This document shows positions 33,044-42,557 of a DNA stretch of 64,000 nucleotides, piece after piece (the first letter of the stretch is position 1; each line of letters begins with the position of its first letter). The notes beneath the pieces are model-generated. The model saw only the letters and a program-made list of their open reading frames with translations, did no database searches and was not told the DNA's origin. The DNA is from Pseudomonas sp. GM21 (GTDB lineage Bacteria; Pseudomonadota; Gammaproteobacteria; Pseudomonadales; Pseudomonadaceae): NCBI RefSeq assembly GCF_000282215.1, contig NZ_AKJS01000066.1:40416-104415 (forward strand), in the 5' to 3' direction. The position numbers and the translations under genes were made by a program.

Positions 33044-36000
33044 TATCGTTTCCTTTGAGGGTTCGGTATCGAGTGCCCAACATAGCTACCGTCTTTTTTT
33101 AGCGGGGTAGCACCTAAGATGTCTTCAGTTTTTACTCTGCTGGGAATAGCTATTTCGTCTTCATAGTGATAAGGGATATCATTGGGGTGTAGTTCTTTGT
33201 TGATATCATGACCAAAAACCCTTCGGAGGGTGTACATGTAACCTTTCTTGGTCCTGTAGTCGGTGCCAAAGTCTATGGCTATCTCCGGGTCAGTAGATGT
33301 ACTGATGAAATTGCTCGGGGGGGTTTTGTTGTCCCAAACGTGAAGTATTAAATCGTTACTATCTCCTCTACTCAAGAATCCAATTTCAAAAATTCCGTCA
33401 GGCTGCCGCAAATCACCACGATATAGATACTCGCTTTCCCCTGTCGAGAAAGGAAGTGATGGCTCGCCTTCATCAACTTTAGCCGTCCCCGCCGGATCCT
33501 CATCCCCAAACCCCGGTCTCTTACACCCATCCCCCCCAGGGCACTCACTCAACCCCAACGGATCAACCCACCCCGTCGGGTTCCGCGTGTACTGATACCC
33601 GTTTATTCCACCCGCCAACCCACTCGGATCCGGCGTTAAATACCGTCCAAGATCCGGGTTGTAGTAACGATGCCGGTTGTAATGCAGCCCTGTCTCCGCA
33701 TCGAAATACTGCCCTTGAAACCTCAGCGGTTGATCCAGTACCTGATGGGTATCTCGGTTAAGCCGGGTCAGGCGGCCGTAGGCGGTGTATTGCGCGGCCC
33801 AGATGATGTCGCCGCTGTAGTCGGTGAGTTCTTGCGGGGTGCCGAGGTGGTCGAGTTGGTAGTAGAACGGGCAGGCCTGGCGGGGGCCTTTGCCGTCGAG
33901 CATGGCGAGTGGGCGGAAGGTGCCGGGTTCGTAGAGGTAGCTGCGATGGTGGTCCTGGCTGTGTTCGGCGATGAGGTGGTCGCCTTGCCAGAAAAACTCG
34001 GTGGTTTTGCCGTCGACGGTTTTGCTGATTCGGCGACCGAAGGCGTCGTAGCGGTAGGTCGCGCAGGTGCCGTTGGGTAGCGTGGCGCCGATGAGTCGGT
34101 GTTGGCAGTCATAACGGTATTCGGTGACGAGTTTTTGCGCGGTACCTCGGCGTTCGCGGATCAGATTGCCGAAGGCGTCGTAGTCGAAATGCCGGTCGCC
34201 TTGCATTAACAGCCGATTGCCTTTGACGGCGGACGGGCCGGGGCGATCCTGCATCAGCAGATTGCCGGCCGGGTCGTGGGCGAAGCTCTCGGGTTGTTGA
34301 TCGCGGGAATGGCGGACGCGGATCAGGCGGTTCAGGGGATCGTATTGGTAGTTGCGTTGACCGTGGCGGGTGTCAGCGAGGGTGTCCAGGTTGCCGTTGG
34401 CGCTGTAGGCGAAGTCACGCCGATACAGCGGTTGCTGATGTTGGCTGACGGCATGGGCCTTCAGGCGACCTTGTTCGTCATGCTCGTACTGGCTGTGTAA
34501 CAAGCCTTGCTGACGCTGCTGCTCACGGCCGAATTGATAGGTATGGCTCGTAAGACGTGTGCCGTTGAGGTCAATGGCGGTCAGTGCGCCACCCTTGGCG
34601 CGGTGGTAAGCGAGTTTGCTGTTATCCGGCAGGCGCAAGTGGCTGAGTCGGCCGCAAGCGTCGTAGCCGTAACGCAATGTGGCCCAACTCTGGTGTTCAG
34701 TAATCAGCCGGTTCTGGGTGTCGTATTCGAACTCCAGTGGGTGATCGTGGTTGTCATTAACGCTGACCAAGCGGCCGAGGCCGTCGTAGTGGTATTCGAC
34801 CTTGATGCCGTCGGGCAGGGTTTTGATCAGCAGGCGACCTGTCGAGTCCCGTTGATAACGGGTAATCAGCTGCGAGCCGTCGTCGCCGAACTCGGTTTTC
34901 TCCAGCAGGTGACGATTGAGGTCATAGGCGTACGCCGTGCGTCGACCATCAAACCCGCTTTCCTGTTGGATGAATCCACTGGGTGTGTAGTCCAGCTGAT
35001 AGCGTTCGCCGGATTCGTTTTCGATTTCAGTCAGCAGCAGCCGCGCGTTGTCATAGCGATAGCGCAGTTGCGTGCCGTCGGGGTTGATCCGGCGACTGAC
35101 CAGGTGCAGGTCATCGTCGTACTCAAAACGCGTGATCCGGCCCAGCTCATCGCGTTCGGCGGTGATCTTGCCGTAGGCGTTGTAGCTGAAGGCTCGGCTG
35201 GCGCCTGTAGGAAGTGTCGTCTGAATCAGTCGGCCAACGGCGTCCCACTGGTAGTGAGTGACAGCACGGTGTTGGTCCTGACGGGTAATTTGCCGTCCCA
35301 GAACATCGTAGGAAAACCGCCGCTGCCCACCGTTCGGCAGGGTTTCCTCGATCAGTTGCCCGAGAGCATCCCGAACGAACACATGACGGCTGTTGTCCGG
35401 ATAACGGATCGACAGCAGGCGACCTTGAGCGTCGTAGTGGTTGTGGGTGATCTGGCCGTCGGGATCGATGGCCTCGGTAACATCGCCTTGAGCATTGCGT
35501 TTATATTTCCATACCGCTTTGCCGCGATAGCACGCATGCAGGAAGCCGTAGCGGTACTCGTAGGACGTTGGCTCATCTTCGGGGGGAATCAGCGCAATCA
35601 GCCGCCCGATGTCGTCGTAGCGGTATTGAGTAATCGCCCCCAGCGGTCCCTGTTCGGCAATCAGCTGACCCTTGTGGTCATATGTCTTGAAATGCTCGGC
35701 GCCATCCGGCTCAACCCGGCGCACCATCCGCGCCGTGTCGTCATGGACATACACTTCCTCGCTGCCATCGACGTTTTTAACTAGCACTGCGCCGTTGTTG
35801 TCCCAGGCATAGCGCGTATCCATCTGCGCGAACGTTGCCCAATGCCGTATGCATCGGGCGGCTTTGCCGGACTGTTCCCACTCCCAAAAGAAACTTGCCC
35901 CACCGGCCAGTTGCCGCTGGAGAATCACGTGTTGGTCGTCGTAGTCGTATCGTTCGCTTTCACCGGCGGCATTGGTCGCTTCGATGAGTCGCTGTCGGGC

Positions 36001-37896
36001 GTCGTAGCGGTAGGCAATGAGCGTTTGCTCTGTCCGCCAGGCGTCATCCGCGGTGTCGGCAGGGTGAAATGACTGATACTCGACGGCGATGATGTGCCGA
36101 CGTTCGTAGCGCAACAGCAGCGCTCGACCTGCACCGTTGTCGAGGCGGTGAATGCGATCCTGGCGGTCACGGGTGATGTGCAATCGGTTGTTGTAGGCGT
36201 CACTGATCGCGGTCAGCCGCCCATTGCGAAAGTGATAAAAACGCACCGTCTCGCCAGCCAGGGCGAGGACTAATTCCTCAGGTTGATCCCCAAGATAAAT
36301 CGCGGCCCGGGACAGGCTGTTGTGAATGGCCGGGCGTGCCTCGCTTGGCAGCGGAAAGGTAGTGCGGCGGTTTTCATGGTCGATCCAGACGACGTGTTCT
36401 GCGTCCAGTTCCAACCGGTGCGCCAGCGAATGACTCCAACCCCAGCCCAGCCCGCAATCGATTTCCACGGCGCTGGTGCGGTACAGCCGGGTGAACGCAA
36501 ATGGCAGCAAACCGTTGAGCGAACCATCGTCCAGCGTCAGCAACTCTTCGCCGGTGACCATCGACACCGGGCAACCGTTGGTGCAGGTGAGTGGTGCGCA
36601 ATCGGCGCTGTCACCGTTGGGGTTTTTCGCCTGGTCGGGCGCGTCGTCACGCTGTTCGTGCCGCCCCAGGCGAGTCTTGGCTGCGGATTTGTTGCGAGCA
36701 ATGGCGACCGGGTTGTTCACCAACACAACCGGCGCGGAGCCGGCGCTGATCTGCAACGGCACCACAGGCGCTGGGTTCAGTGCAGAAGTCCGGACATTGA
36801 CCGCGAGAGGTTTGAGCACCCCCGCGTGACTTGTGAGGTCGGGCAGGGTGGCCAGGCGCAAACTGGCGGCAGCCAGCCATTTGCGCGCACGTTCCGATTT
36901 GATGTTGCTCAGCACCCTGGCGCTGATGCCGAGCGTCAGTCCTGCACCACCGGTGAAACGAGCCAGCAGGAATCCGATCAATATCCCTGTACGAATCTCT
37001 GACACGACCTCGGCGATGTGCTGTGGCGGTAGCATTCGAAGCCAACTGGTGAACGCCGCCAGATGGATGAACATCAACGGCTCGTCACTCAACACCAACA
37101 ACAGATTGGCAATCGATTCCGCCGAGGCCTGCAACAGCGTTTCAAGTTCGGTTTCGGTCAGGTATTCAAGGAGCTTTTCGCTGTTGGCTTGCAGGTCCGT
37201 GATCAGCTCGTAAATCTGCTTCACGTCGTCCCACAATCCGTTCAGCGACTTCTCGAAACCCAGCCAGTCAGCCTGTTGCAGCAGGCCGTAGCGCTTGATG
37301 AATCCGGCCTCGGAAAACGCTGTCCATGACGGTTCGAATTCGCTCGACCATTCATTGCGCAGCCAGCCTTCCAGGTCGTCGATGACGCCTTGATAGGAGG
37401 CGTACAACGCTTTGACATGGTCAGTGGAGACATTCGGGAAGAAGGTGATGCGATAACGCTGACCGCGCTCGCATTCGGGAATTTCGAGGATGCCGCTGGG
37501 CCCGATCTCGTGGTTGACCGGCTCGCCATAGGTGCCATCAGCGTTCAACGGCTCCAGCGTTACCGGCGTATTGCCAATCGGCACGAACCGCGCCGCGTCG
37601 AACATGTGTACCAGCGTCAACGGGCCGCTGGCCGCACACGCCGCGACGGTTGCGCTGACCGATGTCGTGGAATGTTTTGGCGCGAACAGCCGGACTTCGT
37701 TGCCGACCTTGAACACCTGCTCGATATCCAGCGCCTTGCCGGTCCAGAAACTCTCAGCCCAGGCGTCGTAGTCGTTGAGGCACAGCCGAAAGTCTGCGAG
37801 CAGCGCTTCGACGTTCGGTTGCTCGGGGTCCATGGCCGCGACCACCAGTAGCCCGATGGCGTTATTCAAGGCCAGTACCTTGTCAGGTTCGAGCAT
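33043..37896 (-). CDS. Rhs-repeat polymorphic toxin with enterotoxin-A-like ADP-ribosyltransferase tail
   Basis: A 1617-residue protein. The N-terminal ~430 residues form a delivery/head region with a hydrophobic stretch near 304-330. A DUF6531-type opening (CPVSMVTGEELLTLDDG) starts near 442. Many YD/RHS repeats form the cocoon, and the core ends with the DPLGL cleavage motif at 1445-1449. The 168-residue tail resembles cholera/heat-labile toxin A: R1493 in LYRGDLRQPD, STS at 1532-1534 and the ExE pair E1579/E1581 in YEDEIAIP, i.e. the R-S-E catalytic set. It probably ADP-ribosylates a target in competitor cells, as Rhs toxins usually travel by type VI secretion. No PAAR domain, VgrG or Eag chaperone gene is visible nearby. 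ATG 37896 follows GAGGGA. Confidence 0.9.
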   Translation of the reverse strand: MLEPDKVLALNNAIGLLVVAAMDPEQPNVEALLADFRLCLNDYDAWAESFWTGKALDIEQVFKVGNEVRLFAPKHSTTSVSATVAACAASGPLTLVHMFDAARFVPIGNTPVTLEPLNADGTYGEPVNHEIGPSGILEIPECERGQRYRITFFPNVSTDHVKALYASYQGVIDDLEGWLRNEWSSEFEPSWTAFSEAGFIKRYGLLQQADWLGFEKSLNGLWDDVKQIYELITDLQANSEKLLEYLTETELETLLQASAESIANLLLVLSDEPLMFIHLAAFTSWLRMLPPQHIAEVVSEIRTGILIGFLLARFTGGAGLTLGISARVLSNIKSERARKWLAAASLRLATLPDLTSHAGVLKPLAVNVRTSALNPAPVVPLQISAGSAPVVLVNNPVAIARNKSAAKTRLGRHEQRDDAPDQAKNPNGDSADCAPLTCTNGCPVSMVTGEELLTLDDGSLNGLLPFAFTRLYRTSAVEIDCGLGWGWSHSLAHRLELDAEHVVWIDHENRRTTFPLPSEARPAIHNSLSRAAIYLGDQPEELVLALAGETVRFYHFRNGRLTAISDAYNNRLHITRDRQDRIHRLDNGAGRALLLRYERRHIIAVEYQSFHPADTADDAWRTEQTLIAYRYDARQRLIEATNAAGESERYDYDDQHVILQRQLAGGASFFWEWEQSGKAARCIRHWATFAQMDTRYAWDNNGAVLVKNVDGSEEVYVHDDTARMVRRVEPDGAEHFKTYDHKGQLIAEQGPLGAITQYRYDDIGRLIALIPPEDEPTSYEYRYGFLHACYRGKAVWKYKRNAQGDVTEAIDPDGQITHNHYDAQGRLLSIRYPDNSRHVFVRDALGQLIEETLPNGGQRRFSYDVLGRQITRQDQHRAVTHYQWDAVGRLIQTTLPTGASRAFSYNAYGKITAERDELGRITRFEYDDDLHLVSRRINPDGTQLRYRYDNARLLLTEIENESGERYQLDYTPSGFIQQESGFDGRRTAYAYDLNRHLLEKTEFGDDGSQLITRYQRDSTGRLLIKTLPDGIKVEYHYDGLGRLVSVNDNHDHPLEFEYDTQNRLITEHQSWATLRYGYDACGRLSHLRLPDNSKLAYHRAKGGALTAIDLNGTRLTSHTYQFGREQQRQQGLLHSQYEHDEQGRLKAHAVSQHQQPLYRRDFAYSANGNLDTLADTRHGQRNYQYDPLNRLIRVRHSRDQQPESFAHDPAGNLLMQDRPGPSAVKGNRLLMQGDRHFDYDAFGNLIRERRGTAQKLVTEYRYDCQHRLIGATLPNGTCATYRYDAFGRRISKTVDGKTTEFFWQGDHLIAEHSQDHHRSYLYEPGTFRPLAMLDGKGPRQACPFYYQLDHLGTPQELTDYSGDIIWAAQYTAYGRLTRLNRDTHQVLDQPLRFQGQYFDAETGLHYNRHRYYNPDLGRYLTPDPSGLAGGINGYQYTRNPTGWVDPLGLSECPGGDGCKRPGFGDEDPAGTAKVDEGEPSLPFSTGESEYLYRGDLRQPDGIFEIGFLSRGDSNDLILHVWDNKTPPSNFISTSTDPEIAIDFGTDYRTKKGYMYTLRRVFGHDINKELHPNDIPYHYEDEIAIPSRVKTEDILGATPLKKDGSYVGHSIPNPQRKR

Positions 37897-38148
37897 TCGC
37901 AGTCCCTCGCGCAGATCAAATGTGAGCGCGAGACTTTGCGTGGGATCAGCGGGTAAAGAAGTCGGGAAAGGAGGCGTTTTATGTAGGGAAAATCGCTAAA
38001 TGACGACCAGCACTTTTTGTAAAGGTCAGGCATTGCCCGTTGCCCAACGTCAGCCGCGCTCGCTATGCTGCTGAATCCTTTAATCGATCACGGAACCGGC
38101 TGTATTTGAGCCGCCTCCGGGGCGTCATTAGAAAACGGAACCGATGCG

Positions 38149-38844
38149 ATGAATGCACCGCTCAATCAGTTCGGCCCGATCAAGGCTGTGATTTTCGACA
38201 TGGACGGCTTGTTGCTGGACACCGAAGGCATTTACACCGAGGTCACGTCCTTGATCGCCGCGCGTTACGGTCGGGTTTTTGACTGGAGCATCAAGCAAAA
38301 CATTATCGGTCGTGGTGCCGGTGATCTGGCGCGTTACGTGGTCCAGGCGCTCGATCTGCCGATTACCGCCGAAGAGTTCCTGGTGATCCGTGAGCCGCTG
38401 ATGCGCGAGCGTTTTCCTGCCGCTCTGGCGATGCCGGGTGCAGAAGAACTGGTGCGGCACTTGAAGGCCAACCAGATTCCGATTGCGGTGGGCACCAGTT
38501 CTTCGCGTCAGTCGTTCGCTCAGAAAACCACATTGCACCGTGACTGGTTTGCGCTGTTCGACTTCATCGTGACGGCGGATGATCCAGAAGTAGGCGCCGC
38601 CAAACCGGCACCGGATATCTTCCTCACGGCAGCGCGGCGCCTTGGCGTAGCGCCTGAGGATTGCCTGGTGTTTGAAGACTCACCGTTTGGTGTCACTGCG
38701 GCAAAAGCGGCGGGGATGACCGCGATAGCGATCCCGGACGCGGCCATGGCGGATGAAAAATACGCACATGCCGATGGCATTCTTCGAACGCTGAAGGCGT
38801 TCACACCGAGCGCTTGCGGCTTGCCAGCCCTGGAATGGGCTTAG
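38149..38844 (+). CDS. HAD-superfamily phosphatase (subfamily IA)
   Basis: A 231-residue cytoplasmic hydrolase of the beta-phosphoglucomutase/pseudouridine-phosphatase-like branch. Motif I FDMDGLLLDTE (nucleophile Asp17, acid Asp19), motif II GTSSS, motif III K in AAKPAPDIF and motif IV FEDSPFG are all present. The cap domain lies between motifs I and II. Substrates of this branch include sugar and nucleotide monophosphates; the specific one is unknown. It is divergent from rhs across about 250 bases that show no other feature, and convergent with the SDR gene. Confidence 0.9.
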   Translation: MNAPLNQFGPIKAVIFDMDGLLLDTEGIYTEVTSLIAARYGRVFDWSIKQNIIGRGAGDLARYVVQALDLPITAEEFLVIREPLMRERFPAALAMPGAEELVRHLKANQIPIAVGTSSSRQSFAQKTTLHRDWFALFDFIVTADDPEVGAAKPAPDIFLTAARRLGVAPEDCLVFEDSPFGVTAAKAAGMTAIAIPDAAMADEKYAHADGILRTLKAFTPSACGLPALEWA

Positions 38845-38854
38845 AGCGATACAC

Positions 38855-38896
38855 AAAAAAACGCCGGCAATCTGATCAGGGTTGCCGGCGTTTTTG
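38855..38896. terminator. Bidirectional terminator
   Basis: An 11-bp stem AACGCCGGCAA/TTGCCGGCGTT with an 11-nt loop is flanked by A-run and T-run, so it works for both convergent genes. Confidence 0.88.
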
Positions 38897-38914
38897 TTTC
38901 GATCAAACCGTGGA

Positions 38915-39661
38915 TCAGGCGCCGAAACCACCGTCGATGGTCAGGCTGGCCCCTGTGATGTAACCCGCTTCCGGACCGACCAGGTAAGCCACGAAGCTGG
39001 CGATTTCTTCAGCCTTGCCGTAACGACCCACTGCCATTAACGGGATCAGGCTTTCAGCGAAGTCACCGTGGGCCGGGTTCATGTCGGTGTCGACCGGGCC
39101 GGGCTGCACGTTGTTGATGGTGATGCCGCGCGGGCCGAGGTCGCGGGCCAGACCTTTGGTCAGGCCGACCAGCGCCGCTTTGCTCATGGCGTACGGGCCG
39201 CCGCCGGCGAAGGGCATGCGGTCGGCGTTGGTGCTGCCGATGTTGATGATGCGACCGCCCTCGGTCATGTGTATGGCGGCGGCCTGCGTGGCAATGAACA
39301 CGCTGCGCACGTTGATGGCGAGGGTCTGGTCGAAGTCTTCGAGCTTGAAATCTTCCAGAGGGGCAACGGCCAGCACGCCGGCGTTGTTGACCAGGATGTC
39401 CAGGCGGCCGAAGGCTTTGACAGTCGCACTCACGGCGCTGCGAATGGCCTCGGCGTCGGCGCTGTCCGCCTTGATGGCCAGGGCTTTGCCGCCGCTGGTG
39501 GTGATGCTGTTTTGCAATTCTTCGGCTTTGGCGGTGGAGCTGACGTAGGTGAAGGCAACGGTTGCGCCTTCAGCGGCCAGGCGTTTAACGATGGCTGCGC
39601 CGATACCGCGAGATCCGCCCTGGATCAACGCCACTTTGCCGATGAGGTTCTGAGTAGTCAT
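38915..39661 (-). CDS. SDR-family oxidoreductase (FabG-like)
   Basis: A 248-residue short-chain dehydrogenase/reductase. The cofactor motif GGSRGIG is near residue 15, NNAG is in LVNNAGVLAV, the catalytic Ser is in NIGSTN and YAMSK supplies Tyr and Lys. The end GASLTIDGGFGA is typical of 3-oxoacyl-ACP-reductase-like SDRs; the substrate is unknown. ATG 39659-39661 has GGAG 6 nt upstream, so the longer open frame is not used. It is divergent from the LysR gene, its probable regulator. Confidence 0.92.
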   Translation of the reverse strand: MTTQNLIGKVALIQGGSRGIGAAIVKRLAAEGATVAFTYVSSTAKAEELQNSITTSGGKALAIKADSADAEAIRSAVSATVKAFGRLDILVNNAGVLAVAPLEDFKLEDFDQTLAINVRSVFIATQAAAIHMTEGGRIINIGSTNADRMPFAGGGPYAMSKAALVGLTKGLARDLGPRGITINNVQPGPVDTDMNPAHGDFAESLIPLMAVGRYGKAEEIASFVAYLVGPEAGYITGASLTIDGGFGA

Positions 39662-39785
39662 ATCGATCTCCAAAGTCCCGAGGCGGATGCCTCGGTTGAT
39701 GGAGCCTAGTATCGATTGAGGATTACACGCTGGGTAGACGGTAATTGCGATAGTCTGTGTAAACCAGAAGTTTATAGTGATGCTT
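39662..39785. promoter_or_regulatory. Divergent SDR/LysR promoter region
   Basis: 124 bases between the two starts. A partly symmetric AT-rich block at about 39718-39778 (GATTACACGC to TTTATAG) is where a LysR-type T-N11-A site would be expected, but no single site stands out. Confidence 0.4.
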
Positions 39786-40709
39786 ATGGAAACCTTCAGC
39801 AGTATCGAATGCTTCGTGCGCAGCGCCGAGGTTGGCAGCTTTGCCGAGGCCGCCCGGCGGTTGAGCCTGACACCGGCCGCTGTGGGCAAGAGTGTTGCCA
39901 AACTTGAGGCGCGGCTCGGTGTGCGGCTGTTTCAACGCAGCACCCGCAGCCTGACGCTGACGGAGGCCGGTCAGCTGTTTCTTGGCGAGGTCAGTACCAG
40001 CCTGCACACGATCCAGAATGCCGTCGCCAATCTGGCCAGCGCCGAAGGGCGACCGGCGGGGACGTTGAAGGTGAGCATGGGCACGGTGTTCGGACGTCTG
40101 TATATCGTGCCGTTGCTGGGGGAGTTTTTGCGGCGGTTTCCGGCGATCAATCCGGACTGGCACTTCGATAACCGTCAGGTCGATTTGATCGCGCAGGGGT
40201 TCGACGCGGCCATCGGCGGTGGTTTCGAATTGCCCCAAGGTGTGGTGGCGCGCAAATTGACACCGGCGCACCGGGTATTGGTGGCGTCAGCCGGGTATCT
40301 GGAGGCGCAGCACGTCATCGCCGAGCCTGATGATCTCAAACATCACGATGGTATTCTGATTCGTTCGCCGCAGACCGGCCGGGTGCGTTCCTGGCAGTTG
40401 ACCAGCCGTACGCAGCAGCACAGTCCATTGACGCTGAAGGCGCGAATGACCATGAGCGATTCGGAAGCCGCGTGTGCGACAGCGGCTCAAGGGCTGGGGA
40501 TTGCGCTGGTGAGCATGCCGTTCGCTTCGGGTTATCTGGAAAACGGGCAGCTACAACGAGTGTTGCCGGACTGGTACGTCGACGATGGCAATATTTCGAT
40601 CTATTACGTGGAACACAAACTGTTGCCGGGCAAGACCCGGGCGTTTGTGGATTTCATCATCGAGCAGTTTGCGGAGCAGGGTTTGGGGCAGAGGTTTAGT
40701 GCGGTGTGA
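39786..40709 (+). CDS. LysR-family transcriptional regulator
   Basis: A 307-residue LTTR. The N-terminal winged helix is METFSSIECFVRSAEVGSFAEAARRL followed by TPAAVGKSVAKLEARLGVRLFQRSTR, and a periplasmic-binding-protein-like effector domain starts near residue 90. It probably controls the divergent SDR gene and itself. I use ATG 39786 (METFSS is the usual family start); GTG 39777 and ATG 39780 are alternatives, none with a strong ribosome site. Confidence 0.9.
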   Translation: METFSSIECFVRSAEVGSFAEAARRLSLTPAAVGKSVAKLEARLGVRLFQRSTRSLTLTEAGQLFLGEVSTSLHTIQNAVANLASAEGRPAGTLKVSMGTVFGRLYIVPLLGEFLRRFPAINPDWHFDNRQVDLIAQGFDAAIGGGFELPQGVVARKLTPAHRVLVASAGYLEAQHVIAEPDDLKHHDGILIRSPQTGRVRSWQLTSRTQQHSPLTLKARMTMSDSEAACATAAQGLGIALVSMPFASGYLENGQLQRVLPDWYVDDGNISIYYVEHKLLPGKTRAFVDFIIEQFAEQGLGQRFSAV

Positions 40710-40731
40710 GTTCGGCTTGGGACCGAAGTGC

Positions 40732-40814
40732 TGCCATCGCGGGCAAGCCACGCTCCCACAATGGATTTGTGGCGCTCACAAATCCCCTGTGGGAGCGGGT
40801 TTGCCCGCGATGAA
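40732..40814 (+). repeat. REP cluster
   Basis: A left arm CATCGCGGGCAAGCCACGCTCCCACA and a right arm CTGTGGGAGCGGGTTTGCCCGCGATG form an inverted REP doublet (GCGGGCAAGCC variant) between convergent genes. Confidence 0.85.
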
Positions 40815-40892
40815 CGATAACGCGGTCTACCGTCCCAACCGCCCCGGCCAGCCAATAATGTGCTCCCGCCGGGGGAAATCAAAAGACTGGGA

Positions 40893-41633
40893 TCAGTCCT
40901 TGGACTTGCCGATGATGTTGCCCGCATGTAACCCGCATTCTTTCTGCGTTGCCTCTTCCCACCACCAGCGACCTTCGCGTTCATGCTGATTCGGCAGCAC
41001 TGGCCGGGTGCAGGGTTCGCAGCCAATGCTGATGAACCCGCGCTCATGCAGGCTGTTGTAGGGCAACTCCAGCATGCGGATGTAGCCCCAGATCTCTTCG
41101 CTGGTCATTTGCGCCAGCGGATTGAACTTGTACAGGGTGCGTTCCGGGGTGGAGAACGCGGTGTCGATTTCCAGCACGGCGACGGTGCTGCGGGTGCCGG
41201 GGCTCTGGTCGCGGCGCTGACCGGTCGCCCAGGCGGTTACGCTGGCCAGTTTGCGGCGCAGCGGCTCGATCTTGCGGATGCCGCAGCATTCGCCATGGCC
41301 GTCCTTGTAGAAGCTGAACAGGCCCTTTTCCTTCACGAACGGTTCAAGTTTCGTGTAGTCCGGCGACACCAGTTCGATGTCGATCTTGTAGTGCTCGCGC
41401 ACCTGATCGATGAAGCGGTAGGTTTCCGGGTGCAAGCGGCCAGTGTCGAGGCTGAACACCTTGACGTTCTTGTTCAGCTTCCAGGCCATGTCTACCAGCA
41501 CCACGTCTTCGGCGCCGCTGAAAGATATCCACAGGTCATCGCCAAACTCGGCAAACGCGAGTTTCAGGATATCCTGCGCAGATTTATTGGCATAGGTCGT
41601 GGCAAGTTCCACGACGTCGAACGTTGGGCTCAT
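40893..41633 (-). CDS. cysH: Adenylyl-sulfate / phosphoadenylyl-sulfate reductase
   Basis: Reduces activated sulfate to sulfite in assimilatory sulfate reduction. The 246-residue product has the PP-loop [10 protein letters not shown] and the four cluster cysteines CC at 116-117 and C205/C208, which indicate a [4Fe-4S] enzyme acting on APS. The catalytic C-terminal Cys233 is in KECGLH. ATG 41633 is a conventional start. It is transcribed alone, leftward, convergent with the LysR gene. Confidence 0.95.
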   Translation of the reverse strand: MSPTFDVVELATTYANKSAQDILKLAFAEFGDDLWISFSGAEDVVLVDMAWKLNKNVKVFSLDTGRLHPETYRFIDQVREHYKIDIELVSPDYTKLEPFVKEKGLFSFYKDGHGECCGIRKIEPLRRKLASVTAWATGQRRDQSPGTRSTVAVLEIDTAFSTPERTLYKFNPLAQMTSEEIWGYIRMLELPYNSLHERGFISIGCEPCTRPVLPNQHEREGRWWWEEATQKECGLHAGNIIGKSKD

Positions 41634-41806
41634 CAGGGCGGCTTCCTACAGGTCGGTGGCGCTGGGCGCTCTATATGGTCCGGATGGTAACAAAATCCTG
41701 CTGTCGCTGGCGCGCCCTCTGCGTTGCGCCGGTCAGCCTGAATCGCTAGAGTTCGGCAGTCTTTTTACTCGCTCGACTCAATAATCAATACAAATGGGAG
41801 TGTCTT

Positions 41807-42424
41807 GTGGAAATTGCCTGTCTGGATCTTGAAGGTGTACTGGTCCCGGAAATCTGGATCGCTTTCGCCGAAAAAACCGGGATCGAATCGCTCCGTGCCA
41901 CCACTCGGGACATTCCCGATTACGACGTACTGATGAAGCAACGTCTGCGAATCCTCGACGAACACGGCTTGAAACTCACCGATATTCAGGAAGTGATTGC
42001 CACGCTCAAACCACTCGATGGCGCCATTGAGTTCGTCAATTGGCTGCGTGAGCGCTTTCAGGTGGTGATTCTGTCGGACACGTTCTACGAGTTTTCCCAG
42101 CCGCTGATGCGTCAACTGGGCTTCCCGACGTTGCTCTGCCACCGTCTGATTACCGACGAAACCGGTCGAGTGACCAGCTATCAGCTGCGTCAGAAAGATC
42201 CCAAGCGTCAGTCGGTCTTGGCCTTCAAGAGCCTTTACTACCGGGTGATCGCGGCGGGGGATTCTTACAACGACACCACGATGCTGGGTGAGGCGGATGC
42301 CGGGATTCTGTTCCATGCACCGGACAATGTGATCCGCGAGTTCCCGCAGTTCCCGGCGGTGCACACCTTTGACGAACTGAAGCAGGAGTTCATCAAGGCT
42401 TCTAATCGGGCTTTGAGTTTGTAA
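41807..42424 (+). CDS. thrH: Phosphoserine phosphatase / homoserine phosphotransferase
   Basis: A 205-residue HAD enzyme matching Pseudomonas ThrH, which dephosphorylates phosphoserine and can transfer the phosphate to homoserine. Motif I is CLDLEG with Asp7 as nucleophile and Glu9 in place of the usual second Asp, a ThrH hallmark. Motif II is ILSDTF, and motif III/IV is AAGDSYNDTTML. The start is GTG 41807, with GGGAG 6 nt upstream. It is divergent from cysH. Confidence 0.93.
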   Translation: MEIACLDLEGVLVPEIWIAFAEKTGIESLRATTRDIPDYDVLMKQRLRILDEHGLKLTDIQEVIATLKPLDGAIEFVNWLRERFQVVILSDTFYEFSQPLMRQLGFPTLLCHRLITDETGRVTSYQLRQKDPKRQSVLAFKSLYYRVIAAGDSYNDTTMLGEADAGILFHAPDNVIREFPQFPAVHTFDELKQEFIKASNRALSL

Positions 42425-42436
42425 CGATTACAGCTA

Positions 42437-42541
42437 ATCGTTCCCACGCTCTGCGTGGGAATGCCTCAATAGACGCTCCGCGTCTGATTTGGGACGCAGA
42501 GCGTCCCGGGCTGCATTCCCACGCAGAGCGTGGGAACGATC
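42437..42541. repeat. 105-bp palindromic repeat, copy 1
   Basis: 28-base near-perfect terminal arms (ATCGTTCCCACGCTCTGCGT... and its inverse) enclose an inner pair GACGCTCCGCGTC / GGACGCAGAGCGTCC. The same element recurs at 43969-44073 on the other side of pabB. It is a REPIN- or MITE-like non-coding element. Confidence 0.85.
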
Positions 42542-42557
42542 ATTCAGAAGCTCGGCT

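Noticed and set aside
34507..35784. Plus-strand open frame opposite the rhs core
   Set aside because: Low-complexity Val/Gln/Ala-rich peptide produced by the antisense of YD repeats; no ribosome site or domain.
42437..42541. 105-bp repeat as simple rho-independent terminator of thrH
   Set aside because: Its length, inner stems and second copy across pabB show a repeat family; no T-run follows.
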